Of a stretch of DNA of 64,000 bases, positions 54,343 through 62,357 are shown piece after piece; within the stretch, counting starts at the first letter, position 1; every line of letters starts with the position of its first letter. Location of the stretch: assembly GCA_022822665.1 (NCBI GenBank), contig JAJEAR010000027.1, positions 1 to 64,000 of the forward strand, in the 5' to 3' direction. The position numbers were made by a program, and so were the translations under genes. Below the pieces are notes generated by a model, which worked only from the letters and a program-made list of their open reading frames with translations, was not told the DNA's origin and did no database searches. This DNA is from Alphaproteobacteria bacterium (GTDB lineage Bacteria; Pseudomonadota; Alphaproteobacteria; Thalassobaculales; Thalassobaculaceae).

Positions 54343-55437
54343 TCAGGCGGCCACGCCGAAGTCGATCACTGTGCGCACCACCCGGCCTTCCTTCATCGCC
54401 CTGAAGCCGTCGTTGATCTCCTCGATGCTGATCCGGTCGGAGACCCACTCGTCGAGATGCAGGCGGCCCTGCATGTACAGTTCGATGAGCCGCGGCATGT
54501 CGACCCGGAACCGGTTCGAGCCCATGCTCGATCCCTGGATCTTGCGTTCGCGCAGGAAGTCCCAGCCGTGAAGCTCGATCTTCTCGCCGAACGGCACCAT
54601 GCCGACGATGGTCGCGGTCCCTCCCATCGCCAGCATCTGGAAGCACTGCTCGGCGGTGATCTTGAGCCCGAGGCACTCGATCGCGTGGTGAACCCCGCCG
54701 CGGGTCATCTCCATGATGCGCTCGACCGGGTCCCCGTCATTCGGGTTGACGAGGTCGGTGGCGCCGAGCTTGGCGGCGAGCTGCAGTTTCGACGGGTTGG
54801 TGTCGACGGCGATGATCCGCCCGGCCCCGGCCACGTAGGCACCCTCGATCGCCGCCATGCCGACCCCGCCGCAGCCGACCACGGCAACGGTTTCGCCCAT
54901 GCGCACACCCGCGGTGTTGACCGCGGCACCGAAACCGGTGACCACGCCGCAGCCGATCAGGGCCGCCCTGTCGAGCGGCATGTCCTTGCGGATCTTCACC
55001 AGCGCGTTCTCGTGCACCAGCATCTGCTCGGCAAAGGAAGACAGGTTGAACCCGGTGTGCAGGCGCTGGGGCTTGTCCCACTCGAGCCTGCGTGCCTCGC
55101 CCGGCGGCAACTTGACGTCGGTATTGCTGCAGATCATCGGCCGGCCGGTGGTGCAGTTCTCGCAGGTGCCGCAGAACACCGAGAGACAGGTGATCACGTG
55201 ATCACCCGGCTTCACGTAGGTGACGCCGTCGCCGACCTGTTCCACGATCCCGGCCGATTCATGCCCCAGCACCACCGGCAGCGGGTGCGGGTACAGCCCT
55301 TCGATGAAGTGCAGGTCGGAATGACACAGCCCGGCAATCGCCGTGCGCAGCAGCACCTCGCGCGACTGCGGCTTGCGCAGGCTGACATCCTCGATCACCA
55401 GGGGGGTATTGGGTTCATACAGGACCGCGGCTTTCAT
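54343..55437 (-). CDS. Zinc-dependent alcohol dehydrogenase, class III / NDMA-type-like
   Basis: A 364-residue medium-chain dehydrogenase. Catalytic zinc: Cys in GLCHSDLHFIEG and His-Glu in VVLGHESAGIVEQV. Structural zinc: four Cys in CGTCENCTTGRPMIC. Cofactor motif VAVVGCGGVGMAAIEGAYVA. The sequence suits the Zn alcohol dehydrogenase group related to class III and NDMA-type enzymes. The start at 55437 (MKAAVLYEPNTP) is standard for the family. It probably oxidises an alcohol or hemiacetal produced by the neighbouring dioxygenase (inference). Confidence 0.93.
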   Translation of the reverse strand: MKAAVLYEPNTPLVIEDVSLRKPQSREVLLRTAIAGLCHSDLHFIEGLYPHPLPVVLGHESAGIVEQVGDGVTYVKPGDHVITCLSVFCGTCENCTTGRPMICSNTDVKLPPGEARRLEWDKPQRLHTGFNLSSFAEQMLVHENALVKIRKDMPLDRAALIGCGVVTGFGAAVNTAGVRMGETVAVVGCGGVGMAAIEGAYVAGAGRIIAVDTNPSKLQLAAKLGATDLVNPNDGDPVERIMEMTRGGVHHAIECLGLKITAEQCFQMLAMGGTATIVGMVPFGEKIELHGWDFLRERKIQGSSMGSNRFRVDMPRLIELYMQGRLHLDEWVSDRISIEEINDGFRAMKEGRVVRTVIDFGVAA

Positions 55438-55883
55438 CGCCCATTCCTCCGTGCCGGCACCACATCCGGTGGACTGTTCCAGACCACCGGGACAAATGCA
55501 AATGCGCATGTCCGCGACACCGCACAGTCGGAGAGCGCATGGTCCCGGGCATGCTCCGGTGCCGGAGGACATGGAACCGGCGGCCGTGGCGGAAAAGCGG
55601 GTTCAGGAAACGAGCGGCGAGCCTCGGCGCGCGACCGTGCCGGATCCGCCGCCGGATTCGCTTCTGCGCCACGTGGTGTGAGAGCTTCTACTGCTCGTCA
55701 GACCTGAGGAGCAGCACACGGCCGACATGGGGCTGAAGGAGCGCTGGAAGGCGCTGGGCGATGCCGTCGGCGCCCGGCTCGGCTGGCTGACCGGCCCGGT
55801 AGTAACTGAATTTTTCCTGCTGATACGTCCGTATCTGACGTGCCCCTGCATTAGGTTCTCTCGACAATCGGATGGAGAGAGTC
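55438..55883. other. Boundary between chromosome and the right-hand accessory operon
   Basis: About 445 bases. A plus-strand frame starting at 55727 begins MGLKERWKALGDAVGARLGW and then loses its character after about 24 codons, as if a small host gene had been cut. AT-richer sequence with a TAGTAACTGAA word follows from 55800. The promoter of the AAA/WYL operon is expected here. No tRNA or clear inverted end found. Confidence 0.4.
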
Positions 55884-57962
55884 ATGCTGACCGCCTACGA
55901 ACGCCATCTCATCGCTTTCTACCTCGCCAACGCCGCCGATCGGTTTCACCACCGGGACCGGGAAGCGACCGACCTTGCCAGTTGGATCGCCGGCAGCGAC
56001 CGCCGTCATGCGTTCTACGGAAGGCGGGGCCCGATCTCATGCCTGATCCGCGACCTCGACGAGGCCGGGGAGTCCATGTCCGCGCGCCACCTCCGCCACC
56101 TCCGCCACGCCCTGCGCGAGGAGTGTGCGGCGACGAGGACTGCGAGGCCTGACCGGACGGCGCGACGCCTCCGGCAGCTTGGCCAGGCGACAGGCCTCAA
56201 ACCGATCGACGTCGACATCCTGGAAGTGCTGCTGCGCTACCAGACCCAGCCGGTGATCGAGTCCATGGTCGACGACATCTTCGGTCGCGCCAGCAGGCGC
56301 GTGGTGCCCTTCAACGTGAGGGGCACGGCGATTCCCTTTCTCCTGGGAGTATCACCGGGCGCCGTTTACCGGCGTTTCGCGCCCGGTGCCCCGCTGGTGA
56401 GTTCGGGACTTGTCGTCATCGACAGTGATGGCGACATGACGCCCGTCGACCGCCTGCGGCGGCTGGCAACGCTTCCCGGCCGGGCGGGGCTCGACGTGAA
56501 CCGTCTGCTGCTTGACGCCGCGCCCGGAAGCGAGCTCGGGTGGGCGGACTTCGATCACATTGCCGAGGGACGCGATCATATCGAACGCCTGATCCGTGGA
56601 GCGATGGAAAGCGGGGCGGCGGGGGTGAACGTGCTCCTGCACGGCCCGCCCGGGACAGGCAAGACGGAGTTCTGCAAGGTGCTGGCGGCGCGGCTCGGCG
56701 CGACCCTCTACAGCGTCGGGGAGGCCGACGACGACGGCGACGAGCCCAGCCGCCGCGAGCGCCTGCAGGACCTCCGCCTCGCCCAGCGGCTTCTCAGGCG
56801 GAACGACAACTCGCTGCTCCTGTTCGACGAAATGGAGGACCTGCTGTGGGATTCCGCCGGCGGCGGGATGTCCCTGTTCGGGCAGCCGCTCTTCGCAAGC
56901 CCCCGTGGCGGGAGTTCCAAAGTGTACATGCACCGGCTGCTGGAACGCGCGCCGGCGCCGACGCTCTGGACGATGAACGACGCCGGTCCGGTCAGCCGCG
57001 CGCTGCTTCGGCGCATGATGTTCGCGCTTGAACTGCGCCGGCCGACGGCAGCGGTCAGGGCACGCATCTGGACCCGGCAGCTCGAGCAGCACGGGATCGA
57101 GGCCGGACCGGGCGAGGCCGACGCCCTCGCGCGGGAATTTGCCGCGACCCCTGGTGTTGCGGCCGGCGCCACCGCGGCCGCCCGGATCGGGGGCGGAGGG
57201 ATCGACACCGTGCGGCGCGGGGTGCGCGGCCTCTCCCGGGTGCTCGGCTGCGAAGCCCCGCCGCAGGGAACGCCGCCGCGCTTCGAGCCCGCGTTGATCC
57301 ACGCCGATGTCAACCCTGTCACGCTCGCCGATCGCCTCGTTGCCGGCGGGGACCTGCGCTTCTCCCTCTGCCTCCAGGGACCGCCAGGTACCGGCAAGAG
57401 CGCCTTCGTGCGCTACCTCGCCGAGCGCATGGGGCTGGAAATCATGCAGAAGCGTGCCTCCGACCTGATGTCGATGTGGGTTGGGAGCACGGAGAAGGCG
57501 ATCGCCTCCGCCTTCGCCGAGGCCCGCGACACCGGCGGCTTCCTGGTCTTCGACGAGGCGGATTCGCTGCTCGCCGACCGCCGGTCCGCCCGGCAGGGCT
57601 GGGAAGTCAGCCAGGTGAACGAAATGCTGACCTGGATGGAGAGCCACCCGCTTCCTTTCGCCTGCACCACCAACTTCGCCGAACACCTGGACGCAGCGAC
57701 CCTGAGGCGCTTCGTCTTCAAGATCGCGCTCGACTACCTCTCACCGGAGCAGGTGGAGACGGCGTTCCGGGTGTATTTCGGGATGGCGCCGCCGGCGCAG
57801 GCTGCGGCGCTGACCGCCCTGACGCCGGGCGATTTCGCGGTGGTGCGCAGGAAGGCCGAATTCCTTGGCAGGCTGGAGGAACCGGACGCGCTGGCGGCCA
57901 TGCTGAGCGCTGAGTGCGCCCTCAAGCCGGACCGGCCCCAGCCCGTCGGCTTCAGGCCTTGA
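55884..57962 (+). CDS. Double AAA+ ATPase (AAA family, two modules)
   Basis: A 692-residue protein. An N-terminal helical domain (MLTAYERHLIAFYLANAADR) leads to two AAA+ modules. Module 1: Walker A GPPGTGKTE near residue 253 and Walker B LLLFDEMEDLL near 312. Module 2: Walker A GPPGTGKSA near 499 and Walker B FLVFDEADSLLADR near 554. Both keep Lys and Asp-Glu. Module 2 is of the VPS4/SpoVK type. ATG 55884 has GGAGAG upstream. It leads the operon with the WYL regulator, suggesting a mechano-enzyme acting on nucleoprotein or protein targets (inference). Gene families of this kind are common on integrative islands. Confidence 0.9.
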   Translation: MLTAYERHLIAFYLANAADRFHHRDREATDLASWIAGSDRRHAFYGRRGPISCLIRDLDEAGESMSARHLRHLRHALREECAATRTARPDRTARRLRQLGQATGLKPIDVDILEVLLRYQTQPVIESMVDDIFGRASRRVVPFNVRGTAIPFLLGVSPGAVYRRFAPGAPLVSSGLVVIDSDGDMTPVDRLRRLATLPGRAGLDVNRLLLDAAPGSELGWADFDHIAEGRDHIERLIRGAMESGAAGVNVLLHGPPGTGKTEFCKVLAARLGATLYSVGEADDDGDEPSRRERLQDLRLAQRLLRRNDNSLLLFDEMEDLLWDSAGGGMSLFGQPLFASPRGGSSKVYMHRLLERAPAPTLWTMNDAGPVSRALLRRMMFALELRRPTAAVRARIWTRQLEQHGIEAGPGEADALAREFAATPGVAAGATAAARIGGGGIDTVRRGVRGLSRVLGCEAPPQGTPPRFEPALIHADVNPVTLADRLVAGGDLRFSLCLQGPPGTGKSAFVRYLAERMGLEIMQKRASDLMSMWVGSTEKAIASAFAEARDTGGFLVFDEADSLLADRRSARQGWEVSQVNEMLTWMESHPLPFACTTNFAEHLDAATLRRFVFKIALDYLSPEQVETAFRVYFGMAPPAQAAALTALTPGDFAVVRRKAEFLGRLEEPDALAAMLSAECALKPDRPQPVGFRP

Positions 57963-58052
57963 AATAGCGGTGTAACCCGCCCGTCTACCGCGTCTTTCTG
58001 CCGCCCGACAGGTTGGAAGGCGCGGAATCAGGGGGCCGGAAGGAGAAATCTG

Positions 58053-59042
58053 TTGCGCTACGAACGTGTGAAGGACGTCCTCACGCTGGCGATCCGCATG
58101 CAGGGCCTGCGCTCCGGCGTGACCCTCGATGACATCCGTGAGGAATTCGATGTCAGCCGGAGCACCGCCGAGCGCATGCGTGACGCGGTCGATTGGGCCT
58201 TCGGTCCGCTGGAGACCGTGGAGAGCGGCGACAACAGGCGCCACTGGCGGCTCGGCTCCGACGCACTGCGCCGCCTTGTCAGGATATCGGCCACCGAGCT
58301 GGCGGACCTCGCGGCCGCGGCAGACACCCTGGACGCCACCGGGTTCGGCGAGCGCGCATCCGCGCTGCGGGAACTGGACACCCGGCTGCGGGCCACGCTG
58401 CACACCGCCTCGCTGGCGCACATCGAGGCCGACATCGAGATGCTGGCCCAGGCCGAGGGGCTCGCCATGCGTCCCGGTCCCAGGCAGCAACTCAACAGGG
58501 GTCTGCTCGACAGTCTCCGCGAGGCCATCGCGACCCGCCGCATCGTCGAGTTGTGCTACCTGTCCCAGTCCACGGGCCGGTACAGCCGCCGGCGGATCGA
58601 GCCCTACGGCCTCCTTTACGGCAACCGCGCCTTCCTGATCGGCCGGACGGAGCGGGCCGGCGACATGCGGCTGTGGCGTCTCGCGAACATGAGCGAGACG
58701 CGCCTGACCGGCGAGGCCTTCACGCGCGACCCGGAATTCGATCTGGAGTCCTATGCACGGCGTTCCTTCGGCACCTTCCAGGAGGAGCCGGTGGACGTGG
58801 TGCTGCGCTTCGCCGCCGGAGCGAAACGGGACGCATCCGGGTTCCTCTTCCACCCCGGTCAATCCATCGAGGAGAACGCGGACGGCACGCTCACGGTCCG
58901 CTTCACCGCCGGCGGCATCGACGAGATGTGCTGGCATCTCGTCACCTGGGGCGAGGCCGTCACGGTGGAAGAGCCCGACCGGCTTCGCCATCGCCTCGCC
59001 GAAATGTGCGCCGCGCTGGCCGCGCATCACGGACCCCGATAG
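58053..59042 (+). CDS. WYL-domain transcriptional regulator
   Basis: A 329-residue regulator. A DeoR-type helix-turn-helix lies at residues ~1-70 (GVTLDDIREEFDVSRSTAER) and a WYL domain near 155-225 (ELCYLSQSTGRYSRRRIEPY, then GLLYGNRAFLIG), with a C-terminal extension RFTAGGIDEMCWHLVTWG. WYL proteins bind ligands, often nucleic-acid-derived, and control phage-defence and DNA-damage loci (family knowledge). TTG 58053 is used, preceded by GAAGGAG. It sits between the ATPase and the nuclease genes and likely controls this operon. Confidence 0.92.
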   Translation: MRYERVKDVLTLAIRMQGLRSGVTLDDIREEFDVSRSTAERMRDAVDWAFGPLETVESGDNRRHWRLGSDALRRLVRISATELADLAAAADTLDATGFGERASALRELDTRLRATLHTASLAHIEADIEMLAQAEGLAMRPGPRQQLNRGLLDSLREAIATRRIVELCYLSQSTGRYSRRRIEPYGLLYGNRAFLIGRTERAGDMRLWRLANMSETRLTGEAFTRDPEFDLESYARRSFGTFQEEPVDVVLRFAAGAKRDASGFLFHPGQSIEENADGTLTVRFTAGGIDEMCWHLVTWGEAVTVEEPDRLRHRLAEMCAALAAHHGPR

Positions 59043-59056
59043 AAGGAGGACTCACC

Positions 59057-59599
59057 ATGGCCTGGCAAGGATCCCTGGACGGCCTTTGCGGCCCCTACGC
59101 GATCGTCAACGCCTATGATCTCTGTGGTATCGAGGAGGACTGGCTGGGCCAGGACATCTTCAATATCGCGTGTCTGGCGATCGACGACTGGCCGGAGGCG
59201 CTGTGGGACGGAACCACCTTCGGGCAGATGAGAACGATGCTCAAGGCCTGTCAGAAGGCGATGAACAAGGCGTACAGGAAAGCCGACTGCGCGTACCCGA
59301 TCGAAATCGACTATCCCTTCCGCGGGAACCCGCCGGGCACCGGCAAGCAATTCCGGAAGCGGCTTCACGAGGTATTTTCCCGCGACGACGTGATCTGCGG
59401 AATCGTCGGGATGGAGAAGCCCTCCGCCCACTGGTTCTCCTTCGTCAAGCACAGGGAGGCACTGATCGTCATCGACTCGGCTCCCCCCGGGGCGGGCGGT
59501 ACGAGCCGCATCGGGCTGGACGACCTCCATGTCCGGCGAGGCAGGAAGAGGGAATTCGTGCTCAACCCCGAAGAGCTGATCGTATTCCGGGAGACGTGA
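59057..59599 (+). CDS. Papain-like-fold (C39-like) protein
   Basis: A 180-residue protein with the motif SLDGLCGPYAIVNAYDL, carrying Cys11 in the position of a cysteine-peptidase nucleophile, then His near 124 (EKPSAHWFSFVKH) and Asp near 140 (LIVIDSAPP), which together would form a Cys-His-Asp triad. AAGGAGG lies nine bases before ATG 59057. It resembles papain-like or C39-type proteins encoded in such AAA/WYL cassettes (from memory). Activity is not certain; it may cleave or bind a partner of the operon. Confidence 0.75.
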   Translation: MAWQGSLDGLCGPYAIVNAYDLCGIEEDWLGQDIFNIACLAIDDWPEALWDGTTFGQMRTMLKACQKAMNKAYRKADCAYPIEIDYPFRGNPPGTGKQFRKRLHEVFSRDDVICGIVGMEKPSAHWFSFVKHREALIVIDSAPPGAGGTSRIGLDDLHVRRGRKREFVLNPEELIVFRET

Positions 59600-59687
59600 C
59601 CATGCCGCCGCAGGCTTGTGCAGCGATCGATCGTCTGGCAACAGGAGGCGCCGCCGCCGTGACGCTGCCGCCACCGGGACATGTGAC

Positions 59688-62357
59688 GTGAATATCGGGG
59701 ATTCGCCGCGCCGGACGATCGTTGCCCACAGCCGGCTCGGGATGCGGGAGTTGCGGCTGGAGGCAGCCCGGAACAGGCGGCACGGGCTCCAGGTCATGAC
59801 CTTCGAGCAGCTCGCGGCGCGGCTGGCGGGCGGACTGACACGGCCCGTCGACGACGACGCTCTCAGGCAGGCCATCGTGGCCGTCCTGCCGGAGACCGAT
59901 CTCGGCGAGCTGGACGGGATCAAGACGCTGCCGGGCATGATGGGCGCCGCTGCCGACACCCTGCGCAAGGCGTGGCGGGCCGGCCTCGACCTTCAGGCCC
60001 GGGCCGGCGAGCATCCGCGCCTGCGGTCCATCGCCGGCCTGGAGAATGCGGTCGTGGCGGCGTTGCCTCTGTCCAGGGTGAGGCCCGCCGATCTCGTCAC
60101 CGCCAGCCTCGAGCGGCTGGATCACGCGGCGGCGCTGTTCGGGCCCATCGAGATCGTCGGCATCACCGAGCTCTCGCCGGTCTGGAGACCCCTTTTGCAC
60201 GCCATCGCCCTCCACGTGCCGGTGCGCTGGAACGCGGGTCCCCGCCCGGTGCCCGACTGGCTCGATGGCAAGGCCGTCGAGATCGTGCGCGACGAGGCGA
60301 AATCACCGGGCATCTCCGCCGTGAGCGCGGCCACTGCCTACCACGAGGCGGTCGAGGCCATGCGCTGGGCGCGCGAGCTGCTCGCGTCCGGCAGGGCGGA
60401 GCCCGCCGACATCGCCATCGCCTCGGCCATGCCAGCCGAGTATGACGACCACCTGCTCGCGCTTCGTGCCGACGCCAATCTGGACCTGCACTTCGTGCAC
60501 GGCGTCACGGTCACGGCCAGCCGGGAGGGGCAGGCGGCGGGGGCGCTCGCGGACATCCTGCTGCGCGGCCTCTCCCAGACGCGAATGCGACGGCTGAACA
60601 CGCTGCTAAGCGCGCATGCCGGCCCGTTCGCGGACCTGCCGGAGGGCTGGACGCGCATCCTGCCGGCCGGAGCGCCGCTCTCGTCTCCCGAGGCCTGGAT
60701 GCGCCTGATCGGCGGATTGAGCGCCACCGACTGGCCGGACGGAAGCGACCGCGGCCCGGTGCTCGCCGGCATCGTCGACCTGCTGTCCCGGGGCATCGAG
60801 GCTGCGGACATCGCAGGGAAGACACTGCTGAGCGGGCGTGCGCGCGATATCTGGCGCAGGGTGCTCGCGGAGGGTCCCGCCGCTTCGCTTGACCTTACCC
60901 TGGAAACGCTCAGGCAGGACGACGGCATCGATCCCTGCGTTTCGGCGTGCTGGATGCCGGCCAACGCGCTCGCCGCATCACCCCGCCCCTTCGTCCGGCT
61001 GCTCGGCCTCAACTCCGCGCGCTGGCCGCGCGCCATGGTCGAGGACCGGCTCCTCTCCGACCACATCGTGCCTGCAGCCGAGCTCGATCCGCTGCCCGTT
61101 GCCGCCGCCGACCGCCGGGATTTCGCAACCATTCTGGCGACGACGGAGAGCGAGGTCGTGCTGTCCCGCGCCCGGCGCGGCGAGGACGGCCGGCTGCTCG
61201 GCCGCAGTACCCTTCTTCTTCGGGTCGAGGCCCCCGAGACCTATGTGCCGCGCAACCGCGTGCCCGCGCACGCCTTCAGCGAGACCGACCGGCTGACGGC
61301 GCGGCCCGACGAGTTCCGTCGCCTGCCGCAGGCGGAGGCCGCGTCGGGGTGCTGGTTCGACTGGCTGCGTGAGGAGATCACGCCGCACGACGGGGTCGTG
61401 CGACCCGACCACCCGGTGATCCAGGCCATTCTCGAACGCATCCAGTCGGCGAGCTCGCTGCGCATGCTCCTGCGCAACCCACTCGGGTTCGTCTGGCGCT
61501 ACGGGCTGCGCTGGCGCGCGCCCGAGAGCGGAGAGGATCCGCTGGTCCTCGATGCCCTCGCCATGGGCGATCTCGTTCACCAGATCCTGGACCGGGCGCT
61601 TCGCACGCTGGAGGAGGACGGCGGTCTCGCCGGCGCATCGGAACAGCGGATCGACAGCGCCATGGATGGCGCCGCCATCGAGATCGCGGCATCCTGGGAA
61701 GCCGCGCAGGCGGTGCCCCCGCACGTCATCTGGCGCCGCGCGCTCGACGGGGTGCGCGCGCTGGGCGGCCCGGCACTCGGCATCCGCGACGCGGATCCCG
61801 CCGACGTGCGCGCCTATGGCGAGGTCCCGTTCGGCGGGTTGGAACCCAGGTCCGACGGTGCGGTCCCGTGGGATGCCGGGGCCGCGGTCGAGATTGCCGG
61901 TACCGGGTTCGGCATCGCGGGATACATCGACCGCCTGGACATCTCCGCCGACGGTGGACGCGCGCTGGTGCGCGACTACAAGACCGGGCGCATTCCCAGG
62001 AACGACATCGTCCTCGACGGCGGCAGGGAACTGCAGCGCTGCCTCTACGCCTACGCGGTGAAGGCGCTGCTGGGCGAGGACGTGTCCATCTCGGCGTCGC
62101 TCCTCTATCCGCACGAGGATCGGGACCTGCGGCTCGACGACCCGGACGCGGTGCTCGAAACGCTCGCCGGCCACCTGCGGGCGGCCCGCGCCAGTCTCGC
62201 CTCCGGTGGCGCGGTGATGGGCGCGGACACCGGCAACACCCATGACGACCTCGCCTTCGCCCTCCCGGCCAACGTCGGCGCCGTCTACCGCGTCCGGAAG
62301 GAGGCGGCCGCGAACGCACGCCTCGGCGATGCGACCCGTGTGTGGGATGCCCCGTGA
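59688..62357 (+). CDS. RecB-type PD-(D/E)XK nuclease (AddB-like)
   Basis: An 889-residue protein. The N-terminal part resembles the inactivated helicase domain of AddB (IVAHSRLGMRELRLEAARN and LQVMTFEQLAARLAGG). The C-terminal nuclease domain has the RecB-family motifs ALAMGDLVHQILDRAL near 625 and LVRDYKTGRIP near 760 (Asp...DYK of the PD-(D/E)XK site). AddB and AddA together form a DNA-end-processing complex. GTG 59688 is chosen as the first sensible start; ATG codons nearer residue 18 are alternatives. It overlaps the helicase gene by one base (TGATG). It may be a cassette copy rather than the chromosomal addB (inference). Confidence 0.88.
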   Translation: MNIGDSPRRTIVAHSRLGMRELRLEAARNRRHGLQVMTFEQLAARLAGGLTRPVDDDALRQAIVAVLPETDLGELDGIKTLPGMMGAAADTLRKAWRAGLDLQARAGEHPRLRSIAGLENAVVAALPLSRVRPADLVTASLERLDHAAALFGPIEIVGITELSPVWRPLLHAIALHVPVRWNAGPRPVPDWLDGKAVEIVRDEAKSPGISAVSAATAYHEAVEAMRWARELLASGRAEPADIAIASAMPAEYDDHLLALRADANLDLHFVHGVTVTASREGQAAGALADILLRGLSQTRMRRLNTLLSAHAGPFADLPEGWTRILPAGAPLSSPEAWMRLIGGLSATDWPDGSDRGPVLAGIVDLLSRGIEAADIAGKTLLSGRARDIWRRVLAEGPAASLDLTLETLRQDDGIDPCVSACWMPANALAASPRPFVRLLGLNSARWPRAMVEDRLLSDHIVPAAELDPLPVAAADRRDFATILATTESEVVLSRARRGEDGRLLGRSTLLLRVEAPETYVPRNRVPAHAFSETDRLTARPDEFRRLPQAEAASGCWFDWLREEITPHDGVVRPDHPVIQAILERIQSASSLRMLLRNPLGFVWRYGLRWRAPESGEDPLVLDALAMGDLVHQILDRALRTLEEDGGLAGASEQRIDSAMDGAAIEIAASWEAAQAVPPHVIWRRALDGVRALGGPALGIRDADPADVRAYGEVPFGGLEPRSDGAVPWDAGAAVEIAGTGFGIAGYIDRLDISADGGRALVRDYKTGRIPRNDIVLDGGRELQRCLYAYAVKALLGEDVSISASLLYPHEDRDLRLDDPDAVLETLAGHLRAARASLASGGAVMGADTGNTHDDLAFALPANVGAVYRVRKEAAANARLGDATRVWDAP

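Noticed and set aside
59602-59691. 29-codon frame between the papain-like and nuclease genes
   Set aside because: No ribosome site and low-complexity sequence; it ends where the nuclease start is chosen.
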